A DNA stretch of 64,000 bases from Lepas anatifera (Eukaryota; Arthropoda; Thecostraca; Lepadidae), in the NCBI GenBank assembly GCA_034440635.1, contig JAOTON010002102.1, positions 434,001 to 498,000 on the forward strand, read 5' to 3'. The notes below the pieces were generated by a model. It saw only the letters and a program-made list of their open reading frames with translations, ran no database searches and was not told the origin of the DNA. The translations under genes and the position numbers were made by a program. Each line of letters starts with the position of its first letter. Positions within the stretch are counted from its first letter, which is position 1. Shown here one piece after another: positions 11,954-23,400 of the stretch.

Positions 11954-12330
11954 GTCAAAGTCACCAGACCCAAGTGTTCCGGTCAGATGTCATTATTTAG
12001 TATGATATATGATATGTCAGAACTTCATAGCTCATACTACTCACTGTCAAGGTCAGTTATCTATTTTTAAGGTCAATCCCTTATTTATTGCCCACAGGCT
12101 GCTGTAATGACATTTATATTTTGCATTATTGGGAATATGTCATATCATTATTTCATAGGTCTGTGACCTTGAATGATTTTGACCTCAAATTTTCAGAGAA
12201 TATTGTGTGGGACTTTTCCTTTCTGACCTTAGTCCATTTTTAGTTTGTTCTTGTTTTCCCCGCTTAGTCATGACATTTCTCAGCAGATCTCCAGCACTGC
12301 CTAGATTTTGACCATAAGTTTTTTGGCTCA
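11954..12330 (+). repeat. TGACCT-rich dispersed repeat, copy b
   Basis: Several TGACCT hexamers and a block TTCCCCGCTTAGTCATGACA..TCTCCAGCACTGCCTAGATTT that matches 41.9-42.0 kb in direct orientation. The hAT MITE at 11666 is inserted into the left part of this repeat. Confidence 0.6.
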
Positions 12331-12608
12331 TAGTGCACATACATTTTCAAACAGATTTACCAGCTGGAGTACCTTAAAACAGGTCTGGCGCCACACTGCA
12401 TCACAGCGAAATGGTAGGCCACAGCACACAGCAGCAGCAGACCCGGGCTTATAAAAGCCACCATGGAACCCCAGCCAGGCCCGAGACCAGGGCCAGGGAG
12501 AATACAATGGGGCAAAGGTAGAATAAACTTGACATTTGCGACCTTGTTTGATCTTGGAAGAAGTAGACTTAGGGAAGTGAAACTTGCCTATACTGTATAT
12601 GGAGCCAC

Positions 12609-13356
12609 AGGATGTGCCTTGTTCCTGAATGCCCAGGGTGAGTAATGTCCTCTTTGGTACAGCCCTAACTCTCACTCAGGTGCTATAACCTGAGAAAGAC
12701 GGATTGTAGACCTTTCCTATCGGAGCTCACTGAAGACCGGATCCTGCAGGCTGATGTGACCTTCAAAATTCCGGAAACCATTAGGGTAAGACTATATTAC
12801 CATCACGATGCATCGCCCTCACACACCTCTAAGTGGGCATTTTTCTAACCATTTTGGTTTTTAGATTTCAGAGAGGCACTTTAGAACCTTAGGGTCTCAT
12901 CCAGTAATTTTGGGGAGGGGGGCAGATGGGACGAACATCGTGAAACATTGTTTTGAAGCGAATGGATGGACATTTGGGGTCTTGGGAGATCAAATGCCTT
13001 TTCCCAATGCGCCCACCCTTGTCATCACCAGCAACAAATGGTGCTGTCTTCTGATGACGAAAATTTGGTCATCATAATTTAATTGTGAAAATTGTGTTTA
13101 TGCCTTAGATTCTAAATAAAGTCAGACTATTTCCAAAGTTTACCGACTACAGTGAGTCAAATTATCACATCCTTTAATGTGTTACTTTGCAGCCTGCTGA
13201 AGAAAAATTTGTTCTTAGAAGCAACGACTATCGGAAGAGCTATCATAATTTGTCAAGCATACCTGAATGAGATTTGCACTATTTGTATCCCATATCTTCT
13301 TCCTTCCACAGGATTTCGGTTTCTTTGAAGCCAGGCTGGAGATGAGCTGTGGGTAA
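12609..13356 (+). CDS. Possible 58-codon three-exon small ORF upstream of TXNDC15 (hypothetical/uORF)
   Basis: Not a recognised protein. Three exon-like blocks join with consistent phases. ATG at about 12613 (MCLVPECPG) runs to donor GG/GTGAGT near 12640. Acceptor CTCACTCAG at 12679 opens exon 12680-12785 (CYNLRKTDCRPF..TEDRILQADV..IPETIR), closed by AGG/GTAAGA. Acceptor TTCCTTCCACAG opens 13312 (DFGFFEARLEMSCG) with TAA at 13354-13356. That stop lies 17 bases before the TXNDC15 ATG and probably in the same exon (13312-13410), so it may be an upstream ORF of the TXNDC15 transcript. Five Cys in a short peptide. It could equally be chance within a spliced 5' UTR. Confidence 0.3.
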
Positions 13357-13373
13357 GCAAGATCTAACAAAGG

Positions 13374-16300
13374 ATGCTTCATGTGAAGATCTTCTCAGCC
13401 GTTGCTATCAGTGAGTACCCACTGCACTCCTTAATGTTTTGTATGATACAAAGTGGGGAAATTCAGGAGTGACAAAATCTCAACAGAACATTTAAAAAAG
13501 TTCCCGCCGGTCGCATTACGATGTCTAATACGGAGTTAAAGTTGGAACCCATTGATCAACGCGTAAGTGAAGGAAAAATTGCATTATAATTGCTCGATTG
13601 CTTTGAACATTTAATCACTAATTAGCCCAACGTTTCGTTGAAGCTGAAGTTAAAAAACAAACGAAGCTGTAAAAGTGAAAAGTTCGGCTATTTAGTTACT
13701 AAATGTTTAAAGTAATCTAACAATTGTAACGTAATTTTGCCTTTACTTACACGTTTGTCAGCACTGACCCCGGTTTGTCGAAAGTTATTTTTAAACTCTT
13801 CCAGAGCCCATCCAGAAAAGAGACTATATGGGGTCCGGGGTGGCCTAGTGGCTTCGTTGCCAGTCTTCGGATCGGATATCATGGATTAACGCGGGTTCAA
13901 TCCCCACGGCCAATCCCCACGGCGGGAAACCGCCTTCTGTGTCCGATCTGACCCGGTGGAGTGGATCCTTAAACACCCACGCCAATACTCTCTGTATTTG
14001 GGAAAGTGTGCCTGTTGGGAGTGGCCCTAATAAAATAAAATAAAAGTTAAATAAAAATATAGTTATAATTTAGAACCGCCCAACACCTTTGCACCGGTAT
14101 CGTAATGCCAGTCACATACGAGCTTATCACCCTTAAAGACTGCGTTACAGGTGATGCAGCCATTCTAGGCTTTTGGGATGACGCTCATCCGCGACCGCCC
14201 GAGATGACGCGGGGGCCCTGTCTGACGCCCGGTCGGTCACTGACGTTTGCTCCCGCCCTTGGTGCGTGAGGCGGGACAACTGGTTAAACGTATCTTTACT
14301 AAAATGGATTGCTGGGCTCTTATATATAGATTAGATTGAAGTTTCATAATTTTCTGTGGCGAAAAGTATTGAAGTTCTTCTGTTCGTGTTGTATGCAGCT
14401 CTTGTCCTTTCCTGGGTGGCGCTGGGAGATGAGAATGAGTACCAGACAGCTAAGCCAGAGACGGAGAACCCATCAGAAGACCAGGACCCGTCTCCATCGT
14501 TTCACGATGAACTTCCGGAACAGCCCACCCTGAGACAAGTTTTGGAGAGCATGAAGGTAAGGGAACTTCAGCGTCAGTTGATATATTGCGGTGCGCTACA
14601 GTCAACGAGATCATTTACTTCTGCTGCCTCGGCGGAGGGTAGGGCGGCTAAAGTACTCGTTTTTGTATTGCACTTATTTGCGGGAATATTTTAAAAATGC
14701 GGAGGCTTAAGCGCGCCAATGTTAGTATTGCTAGTGTTCGTGGATGAACATTTTCCATCACATCTTTTTCGTGCGCACAAGTATCCACATTATCGCAAGG
14801 ATAAATGCTCACAACACTGCCTTTTCGTGGCACTAAATGGTTTAACCTCATCTGATATGACCTTACCTGGCTTGATGCTACAAGGCCGGGCTGAACTTCA
14901 TATCGCCTCGCCTAACCTCACGTTACCTTATCTCAACTCACCGCGCCTGTAATTGGAAAACAAATATACTATCAACGCATATGGTACCAGTATATTCTGA
15001 CAATGATTCCTAGTTCAAAAGTAGTTCATGTATTACACACACTTTCACACTATTGAGGGGGCTTTTTAAGTGTTGTGATGGGTATGAAGTGATTAAAACT
15101 ATGGAAGGAGACGGTAAGGAAAATGTGCATACGACGAAGCGTGATACAACAAAATATTAATTGGGTGTTCCAACATATACTCACCAAAATGAACCACACA
15201 TAGCTTCTGCAGCTGCAGTGCCCTAAAACTCCTCGCCAAGATGAAAGAAGTCCTCCGGTTTTAGGAAAGCCGCCTCGGAGGTACACAGCGCCTACGCCTT
15301 GCCATGTACCGATACAGCTGACCTCCCCTGCTGACGGTAACCCCCGTCCCGCAGCCGCCGTCCCTGACGGACGAGTACGTACCGGAGTCGGGCTGGCTGC
15401 ATGGCAGGGCGGGCGCCGACGGCGGGGACTCGGCCGAGGCCGAGGACGCTGCACCGCCGGCCGACCCGCCGCCCGAGGAGATATCCGGCTCCGGCAGCAC
15501 CGCCAACGGCACTGACGCCGGCGAGGTCGCCGTCTCCGCCGACAACTCAACAGCGGCCACCAACACCACATCACCCAAACTGTGCAACTGTCTGCCCCTG
15601 AACCGCACTCAGGAGGAGCTGCTGGTGCGCATGGTGAACGCCAGCGGGCTGTACGCGGAGCTGCAGACTGAGGAGACGGTGCGCGCGCGCGCCCAGCCGG
15701 CTCGCTGCGTCCTGGTGCTGTTCTACGGCGTGTCCTGTCCCTTCTCGGCGGCGGCGGCGCCACATTTTAACGCCGTGCCGCGCGCCTTTCCCGACCTGAG
15801 CTGCCTGGCCGTGGAGGCGACAGCTGCCGAGAATGATATGAGGTGGGTGAAGAGCTTGTGTAGTGGGTTTTGTGGAATGCATGACTTTAGTGATGTCTCA
15901 TTAGCGTCGAAGTTCACTCAAGTGTTTAAAAATCAAGGCGAGAAAAAACAATATGGACTTGTCCTTGTTTTTTTCCTGAAAATTACCAAAACTTGAGGAA
16001 TTTTTGGTTCATAAGTCTATTTTTTCGGTCAGCTTAACCTCGGTCTTATGTCGGCAAAATTGAGACGTGCTCATTATCGAAGTGTGCAATGGGAAAGTAC
16101 GCAATCGCGTATGACTGGTATCGACCATTGACCATGTAACTGAAGCGAATTCCCTCTGAAACAATCCCCAGTACGCATTGCTAACGCGTGCCCCCTCGGC
16201 GTCGCCTCAGTCTGAACTCGCGGTTCGGCATCATCGCCGTGCCCGCCGTGCTGCTGTTCCACAATGGGCGCCCGATGGCCCGCTTCAACGAGTCGGAGCC

Positions 16301-16562
16301 GACGCTGCAGCGGCTGGCCGACTTCCTGCAGGCGCAGACGCTGCTGACGCCGGCGGTTACGCTCAACGTCACCTCGGCCGACTTCGTCGGGCCGGTGCCG
16401 GCGGTGGCCAAGGTGACCTTCAACTGGTACCTGGCGCTGGCCTGGACGTTCATCGCCGCCTGCGCGCTGTACGGCGGCTTCAAGGCGCGACTGTGGCGCC
16501 GCGTGGCGGATAGTGTGAGAAACTGGTGGATCGAGGCAGAACAGCATCTGCATGAAGAATAG
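13374..16562 (+). CDS. TXNDC15: Thioredoxin domain-containing protein 15 (TXNDC15), complete, 4 exons
   Basis: Single-pass membrane thioredoxin-fold protein, linked in vertebrates to the ciliary transition zone. Exons 13374-13410, 14399-14556, 15355-15842 and 16211-16562 give 344 aa (about 360 in human) with all phases consistent (1, 0, 2). Residues 1-22 form a signal peptide (MLHVKIFSAVAI joined to TLVLSWVALG). An acidic, Pro-rich lumenal stretch with several N-glycosylation sequons (NGT, NST, NTT, NRT, NAS) follows. The thioredoxin-like domain has LVLFYGVSCPFS, with a CxxS motif at about 193-196, then APHFNAVPRAFPDL, FGIIAVPAVLLFHNGRPMAR with the cis-Pro, and a membrane segment at about 298-318 (FNWYLALAWTFIAACALYGG). 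Human TXNDC15 likewise has CxxS, so a redox role is doubtful. The start was chosen because a phase-1 donor (ATCA/GTGAGT) completes the signal peptide; the exon at 14399 has no in-frame ATG. A SINE lies in intron 1. Confidence 0.9.
13830..14046 (+). mobile_element. tRNA-derived SINE
   Basis: Pol III promoter boxes in tRNA spacing: A box TGGCCTAGTGG (13841-13851) and B box GGTTCAATCCC (13894-13904). An unrelated body and an (AATAA)n tail near 14028-14046 follow. Located in TXNDC15 intron 1, sense orientation. Confidence 0.85.
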
Positions 16563-18420
16563 TGTGTGGGTGAGGATTGGTGTTTTTGTATGGGTTACGG
16601 CAGGTCGGATCACGGATCTTCTACGATTGATAAGGGTAAGTGTCGTATGCGGTACCCCTAGTCCTATAGCACATTGACTATACCGAAGTCACGTACAGAG
16701 GTGCTGTTAATAACAATTGCTTGTCCCCATTTCACAGATTGAAAAGGGCTGCCCGGTATCCATATGGGCGTAAGTGAATATGTACAGTGTAAGCAGACGT
16801 CACTAAGCCAAGTGGAGGCAAGGACGCTGCTTCTGGGCCGGCCTCCAGCTCCGATTCCGTGTTGTGTAGTTAGGTAGCACGATCTCAGGTTAGGGGTCGA
16901 ACAATCGTCTCCGGGTGTGATGCGTGGTACAAGGCCGAGTCGGATGTGGGGTATGTACTGTAACACGGCTGGTCTCGGCGAGGATACACAAACTGTGATC
17001 AGGTGCACCATTGAAACAGAGCCTTTGTCGGCCTTGCCAGTAGCTGCTGTCTTGTGTCTTTGCGAAGCTGACATTGTGTATTGACATTGACATTGACATT
17101 GTGCACTCCAGTGCGGTAAAATTACTCTTTTCCAATGGAGCCTCCCTATTCAAATGAATCCCGTAAATACTGATGGTCCTGCCGTACTCCTTGTAGGCAA
17201 TTTGATGTTTGAACGCATTTTTCTTGTCGTTGGCCTTATTTCCGTTCTTTCGTTGAACGTGATGCATTGGGTGGGATTAGTATTTTTCAAGTGCTCGGTT
17301 TTCGTTCAAAACTTATGGTTAGGGAGTCGGAAGTGGGGGGGGCACTCTAATTTGTAAACTAGGGGAGACGCGTTGGGCGCTATATGGCCTCACCAGGTTG
17401 GTGCGCCCACTAAACCCAAATAACTAAACTCCCCTCCCCCCAGGGAAAAATCCGCTGTCTCCCCTCTTTACGTGTATACTTTAACTTGAGTCCTCCGAGG
17501 CTTATCACCATCTGAATGGTAGCATCTGAATATGTCAAGGTTCATTGGGCGAGCATATCCCTTTGGCTTCTTACTGATGGATTATTTGGGCTTAAGGGCG
17601 TACCAATATTCGTGGTCATATAGCGCTCACCATTTGCTCGTTACGTTGCATATATTCCGAAATTACCGTTTGCTTCGTGAAATACGTTGTTTTTTCTTGG
17701 CCACACTGGATCGGCCGCGTCGGCTGTTTGTGTGGTGCCAGTGTCAGTGCTCATGCTCAGGCTTGTGATATGGGGCTTCTCGTCAGACTTGTTATTAAGA
17801 AACGTCTCCACGTACACACGATTTTATACAAGACGGAATACCCAGAGCTGGACCAAAGATACAACTGTCTATTGTTCTTAAAAACAATCGCTGGCATCGG
17901 CGGCGCCGCAGCGAGGGGCGGGGTGTGGGTCGATCAGATGCTGCTTGCCCTATATCCTCAAGTCCAGGACGCATAATTGAGTAAAATCAATCGTGTATTG
18001 CTGTAAGAAATATCAATACATAAATACTAGTTTTACTCAATTTTGCATCCCGGATTTAATGAGATAGGCTAGGAACATCTCACGGACCCGTGGTCAGACA
18101 TATATCTCCCAGAGATAAGGAGAAAATATATTACTAGATCGTAACAAACAAAATCCGACCAGCCTAATTCATCCCTGAAAAAGATAACAAAGCACGATCT
18201 TGTATAATAATATTGTAGAACACTTATATAATAAAAAGGGACGCGTCACACTAAAAAACAATTCCACGAAAAACAATTATCACGATTATCATCAATACCG
18301 TACTACGGTTTGTACAAATACATACAGATCACTGCAGGCAGGTGTCCGACACAACCGCGACTTTTCGAACCATCCGGGCGACGTCTCCGGCGGAAGCAGG
18401 AGACGCAGCCGAACCGCCCC
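16563..18420. other. Intergenic region between convergent TXNDC15 and BTB gene; SINE tail inside
   Basis: 3' flanks of two convergent genes. It holds a short (ATTGAC)4 run at 17075-17100. A SINE-tail segment at about 17370-17430 (TTGGGCGCTATATGGCCTCA..GGTTGGTGCGCCC) has a related sequence at 45.2 kb. The short open frames here show no domains. Confidence 0.55.
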
Positions 18421-20460
18421 TCACTCCAGATGCCGCCTCATGTTCTCCAGCATGTGCCGGAGCACGCTCTGCGAGTTGGTGGCGTCCGCCAGACTGACGC
18501 TGTCCTCACCCTGCCCGGCGCCGCCGCTGCCCCCGGCGTGGCCTCTGGGGGGCGCCTGCTCCTCTAACAGGAGAGAGGCGCGGACCGGCGCCTCCGCTGG
18601 CCCCGGCAGCAGCAGCTGGCTGACCGCCGATGTTCCAGCTGCCCCTCTGTCGGCAAGGAGGCCTGGCTCTGCCGTCGGGAGAGGCACGTCCGCCATCTTT
18701 GTCTGGACTGGAGATTTCGCTCCCTTTTGACCATCAGCCTCACAAGACTGACTGGAACCGTCAGCCGCTGAAGTGACGCTGACGTGGATTGTACTGTTCT
18801 TCTCAGCGGTTGCAGATGGCTCGGTTTTATGTTCGCTGGATCCCCGAAGAAGACCTGAGAGTGAGCTGTTGTATTCTGGGGCGTGGCCGAACCCTTCCAG
18901 AAGGTTGGACAATGTGAGAGACTTTGTTGAGGCTGCCTCGCCGTCCGCCTGGAGAAGATTTGAGAGCGTGATGTCCTTTGGTTGTGGAGGCTCGCTGCCC
19001 TTCTGCAGAAGGCCCGCCAGCGTGATTTCCTTCGTAGGCTCACTCCACGCTCCTCCGACCTCGATATTGCCAGCATCCCTGTCCCCCTCAACCGGGGTAT
19101 CATCATAGTACACCATACCATCATCCGGCTCGACTTTCACGCTCATCGAGTCATGGTCTGCGACGTCCTCCATCGCCGGCCGGTCTGCCTGCATCTCCTG
19201 TTGAAGTACCAGCTACGGGCCAGCCAGGGCTCCAGTCGTACCCGCCGGACCCGAAGTCCCCTCCAGTTGGATCCTCCGCCGCTGAGTACAGCACAGCGTC
19301 GCCGGGCTCGGTGTACAGAGCCACCTGCTGTTCGCCGGGCTGGATGTTGCCGCAGCGGTGTTTGTCGACATCAGCCAGCGGGATGAGGACGGAGCAGGAG
19401 CGGCAGCGCCGTCGGCCGTGCGAGCCCGCCAGGTGGGTCACCATCTCGGGACTGAACACCGAGAGCGAGCACAGCGGACACCGGCGCCGCGTGATGCCGT
19501 GCAACGACAGTCCCACAAACCCGTCCAGAGCCGGCACCTCGCGCAGCAGCTCCGCTCGGTTGCTCTTGCTGATGCTCTTCTGTCGGAACTCGCTGCAGAA
19601 CTCGGGAAAATCTTCCGCCGACACTTTGGGCTCTGACAGCATCGCGAAAACGCAGGCGGTGTGGTTCAGAGGGCGGCTCGGTCGCGCTCCGAGCGATTTT
19701 CCGCAGGCTTTGCACTGTTTCACCTTGTGGAGTTTGTGGGAGCTCCGGTAGTGGTCCGACAGCTGCGCCGCTTTGACGGGAACGGAGCAGAAGGGACAGC
19801 AGGGCGTGGGCCGGCTGGAATCGGGCACCTTGGTGAAGAGGTGGCGGTACGGCACTCCGCGGTACCTGGTGATCACCATGGGGTCCATCGTGGTCAGGGG
19901 CAGGTAGGGGAGTGAGCCGCTGCTGCCCGGGCTGCCACTATTGGCGCTGCCGGCGCAGGGGCTGGTGCTCAGGCCCACACTGCCGGCAGCAGCACCGGCG
20001 CCGCTGTTGCCAGCAGGTCCAACCACGGCGGTCAGCATCTGCTTCAGCAGACCCGCGCCCAGCACCGGCGGCTTGGGCAGCTGCGGCTTCCTTACCGGAG
20101 ACTTGTACGGTTTGTAGGGTCCGCGGGGGCCGCGCGGTATTTTGGTCGGCGATGCTACCGGTCTGGCGAGGCCAGCGGGGCCGACCTCGCCCCCGCTCGG
20201 CGTCTCCCACATCGGCACGCCGCTGCCGACAGCAGCCATCGCCACCACCGCCGCGGCAGCACTGTTCCTCCGCGGTCTCTGGGCGCGCGGAGGTAGCCAG
20301 TCGTCGTCCTCGTGCGCGGGGGGTGTCAGCTTCAGACGCTTCTGAGAAGCAGGTGCCACCCAGTCTTCGTCCGGAGGGGGCGACGGAGAGTCGCTGCTCT
20401 CGTCTTCAGGCGGCGCCACCAAGGTGATGCTGACCGAAGTCTTTGGCTCCGACGGCAGCG
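18421..20460 (-). CDS. Alternative terminal exon(s) of the BTB gene: zinc fingers plus LXXLL array
   Basis: Starts after acceptor CTCTGTCCGCAG. Part A (20460-19151) is Pro/Ala-rich. It then carries four Cys/His modules: CPFC..HYRSSH, CKACGKSL..NHTAC, CPLC..HLAGSH, CRSC..DKHRC. Part B (19197-18421) is in another frame. It has VKVEP (SUMO consensus), an 18-residue tandem repeat giving LAGLL, LSNLL, LSNLL and LSGLL (19020-18847), and a Gly/Ala-rich tail ending VLRHMLENMRRHLE. A and B overlap by 44 bases. Joining donor CAG/GTGGCT (19324) to acceptor TTCAACAG (19198) removes 127 nt and links them in phase 0. Alternatives are a sequencing frameshift, or a shorter isoform stopping at 19151. The module order CxxC..H..H, QCKAC, NH..C, FCSEF/FCSSF, CPLC resembles the other terminal exon. 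Confidence 0.72.
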
Positions 20461-23400
20461 CTGCGGACAGAGGGGTGGGTGCTTGTTGGTAGGCGGCAAT
20501 TTATCTTGAATGATATTTATACAAAGTTGTTCGGAAAGGAAATGAGATCCACATGCCGAAAGAAGCATGCGGATATGATTCTCCCGAGAGCTGGCTGATT
20601 ATTGGAGTTTTAGGGCACTGCAGCTGCAGAGGCTTTATGTGCCCAGATCGTCCCGAGGGTATGAGTTCACTTAGCAATTCGAGACGCGACTCCCCTCACC
20701 CAAGACCAAGAAATCGTCATTGTTTTGCATTAATGAAAATTGTATGCTACCGAAAAAGATCAAACGGGCCCGATCCAAGTGAGCAGCAATACTTCACACA
20801 CTTTCAATTTAAACGCAGTTAAATTTTATCGATCAATACCGTCGTTTAAATTTGGTAAAAAGTAAAAGTGGAGTCAGCCCGTCTTCGCGGTCAACGTTCC
20901 ACGGTATTTTTCCCGTAGAGGTTTTGCGATGGTTTCCATGGCGAGAAGAGCACGAAGGAACTCTATCCCTCTCTTTTTCTCTCTCCACCCCGGCAGTGTT
21001 AGGTAATTTGTGGACGGTCCCAGATGTTGGACCAGGATGGCTGTGTGTTCCCTCCGCGCATGTCTCGAATCTCTCTGCTACCCGGACTCTGGCATTAGCG
21101 GACTTACTCCGTTGTGAGCACGCTAGTTAGAAAGCGCATTAACTTCGCCCGGCACGCAACAGCCCACGGGCGCCATATGACCCAAGGTGTCAGTGCGCCA
21201 TAAAACCCCGAATATGGTGCACGCGGAAGCTCGAGCGCATTACGATCTGTAGCCGCGAGGCTTTTACGGTGCGGTCACGCACGAGTCCGGCCCGTGTCGT
21301 TCTTGCGTTTTATTGCAGCGTGGGCCACTGCGGAGCCGTGACAGGAAACGTACAGGAATTATATATGTGATGGTTGCAGTCAAATATGCCGTATTGTGCA
21401 CTATACGTAGTTTGAAAATACGGTAGCACCGTACCGTACCGTACCGTATATATGCATATGGACGTATCTTCATCGCTTGTACCTGCAGTCAGCGCAGTGA
21501 CTGGCGCCAAAATGTTTATGGTCAGAGTTCTCAGAGTTCATTTTTTGGTTGACGCGAGTTTTCGAATTCAGTTTTACCCACATCGTCACACTCTTTCGGG
21601 CCAAACAAAATTCAGCTGCGCGCTCTTGTCCTCGGTATTCCATTTCATCAGCGTGCTGGTTCTTCTGGAGTCACCGCTCGGGCAGCCTGTTGAACCAGCG
21701 CAACAGGCTGTACTGGTCGGCAGAGGGAGGGGGGTAAAGTGGCCTTCCCCAGAGCCCCCTTGCACCCGCTCTTGCCCGCGCAACGTTAGTGGCTAGAAAA
21801 CGTCGCGGGCGCAGGGAATCAAGTGACCATACCACAGAGAATCACAGCTAACCGGCGATTGTCGATACTTTTTGGAGCTTATCGACGCACCAACTGCCAG
21901 GGTTATACGGCGTCGCCAGCTTCCCCTATTAGAAGGGTTTCTCGGGAGTCCGATTGCTTCCTGTTCAGGGGACCCGCCGGGCCTTGAACCCGGATTTGCC
22001 GTGTGGAAACCGAGCGTGCTAGCCACCTCACCACCGCCCGCTCCCTGAGCGTAGCGTATGACCCACGATAGAGGTGCAAATTGCTATTTTTACTGATAAC
22101 CTTTCAGCCTTGGGGGCCCAGAATAGTTGATCAGAGATGAGACGGCTCAGTACTGTACAGCTGCGCGCTCACATGTATTAAAGGGAATGTGGCACCTTTA
22201 TAACGTGATTTTAACTGAGATAGCCAAGTTGTAAAGCAAGTCGGAACACCCCGTACGCTACATATCATTTTTCTTGGAACTCGATATTTCCGTAGGAAAA
22301 GCTAAAACCTACCCGACATGTACCTCTTATTGCCTCTCGCCAGGCGGCCATTGTTGTGGGCTGCTGGTGTGACGACATATGCTGGCGTCACGATGATCAT
22401 CAGCCAATCGAAGCCCTTGAAGCGTTTCGAGTATGGTTGTGGTTGCCATATCGTGACATCATCCACAGGCAGATTTATTTCTTTTCCTACAGTAGTATTT
22501 TAAAATCAAAATATTGAGCCTATTGTACATTTTTCAGAGGAATCATGAGTGCTTTCATTATTTTTAGCTAAAAATACGCCTAACTACCATAAATTCCAGG
22601 ATTCGACCAAGGTGCCACATTCCCTTTAACTCGCCCACCGGGAGCATCGATGGCTCCCGTGAGTTTTTCGGGATGGCAGAAAACGACGAAACGCAGGACT
22701 GCGGTTGAGGGCTCTAACCTCACCCCATCATTTTCACACCATCCCTGAATTTTTAACCCAGTTCCCAGGTCGGTCCGGCGAGGTCAACCAGGTCACCTAC
22801 TTCAGTTGAGCTCTATAAGAGCTACATTTTTCAGTCGATCGATTTGAAACTTCCACAGTTCATGGTCCCGCCAGGGTCTACAGGTGTATATCCGGATTTT
22901 TCGATTTCGTGACCTAGGTCAGTCCGATGTGACCTCTCCCATTGAAAAGCATGGGAAAAGCTGTCTTATGATCTAAAAGCCACAAATGATTTCAATGCCC
23001 GGCTTGCTCGAAAGCGTTCTTGGACACCCTTTACGGATCCCAGGGATCCTATTTCTTGACCTCTCCAAGGTCATCCAGCCACCGGGGTAACAAATAGTTT
23101 TTTGGCAATAACTTTTGATCTATTTAGTTAGAGCGTTGAATCAAACACCATCGTGTATGTCTGATCACTAACTTTCATTTGATATACGGTAAGGCCACTT
23201 TCCGACCTTTGTGACCTCAGGTCTATGAGGTCACGAGGTGACCTTTGGAGGTAAAACCACTGGCGGGAAGTCATTACGTTCAACATAGCGGAGAAAGGTC
23301 TGGCATTTTCCTATCCAATGTAGTTTACCAGATCTCAATAGCTCTAATGGCATAAGAGTTATGCTCAGTTTTCTTAAGCATTGCATATTTGAGTGAAAAT

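Noticed and set aside
12463..12645. 60-codon plus-strand frame starting MEPQPGPRPG
   Set aside because: Overlaps the better-phased small ORF in another frame and has no recognisable domain.
13502..13573. ATG-initiated MSNTELKLEPIDQR followed by CGC/GTAAGT, resembling a first coding exon
   Set aside because: Its phase does not fit the TXNDC15 exon at 14399 and no partner exon was found.
15050..15763. 237-codon minus-strand open frame, Arg/Pro-rich
   Set aside because: Antisense of TXNDC15 exon 3; low-complexity product.
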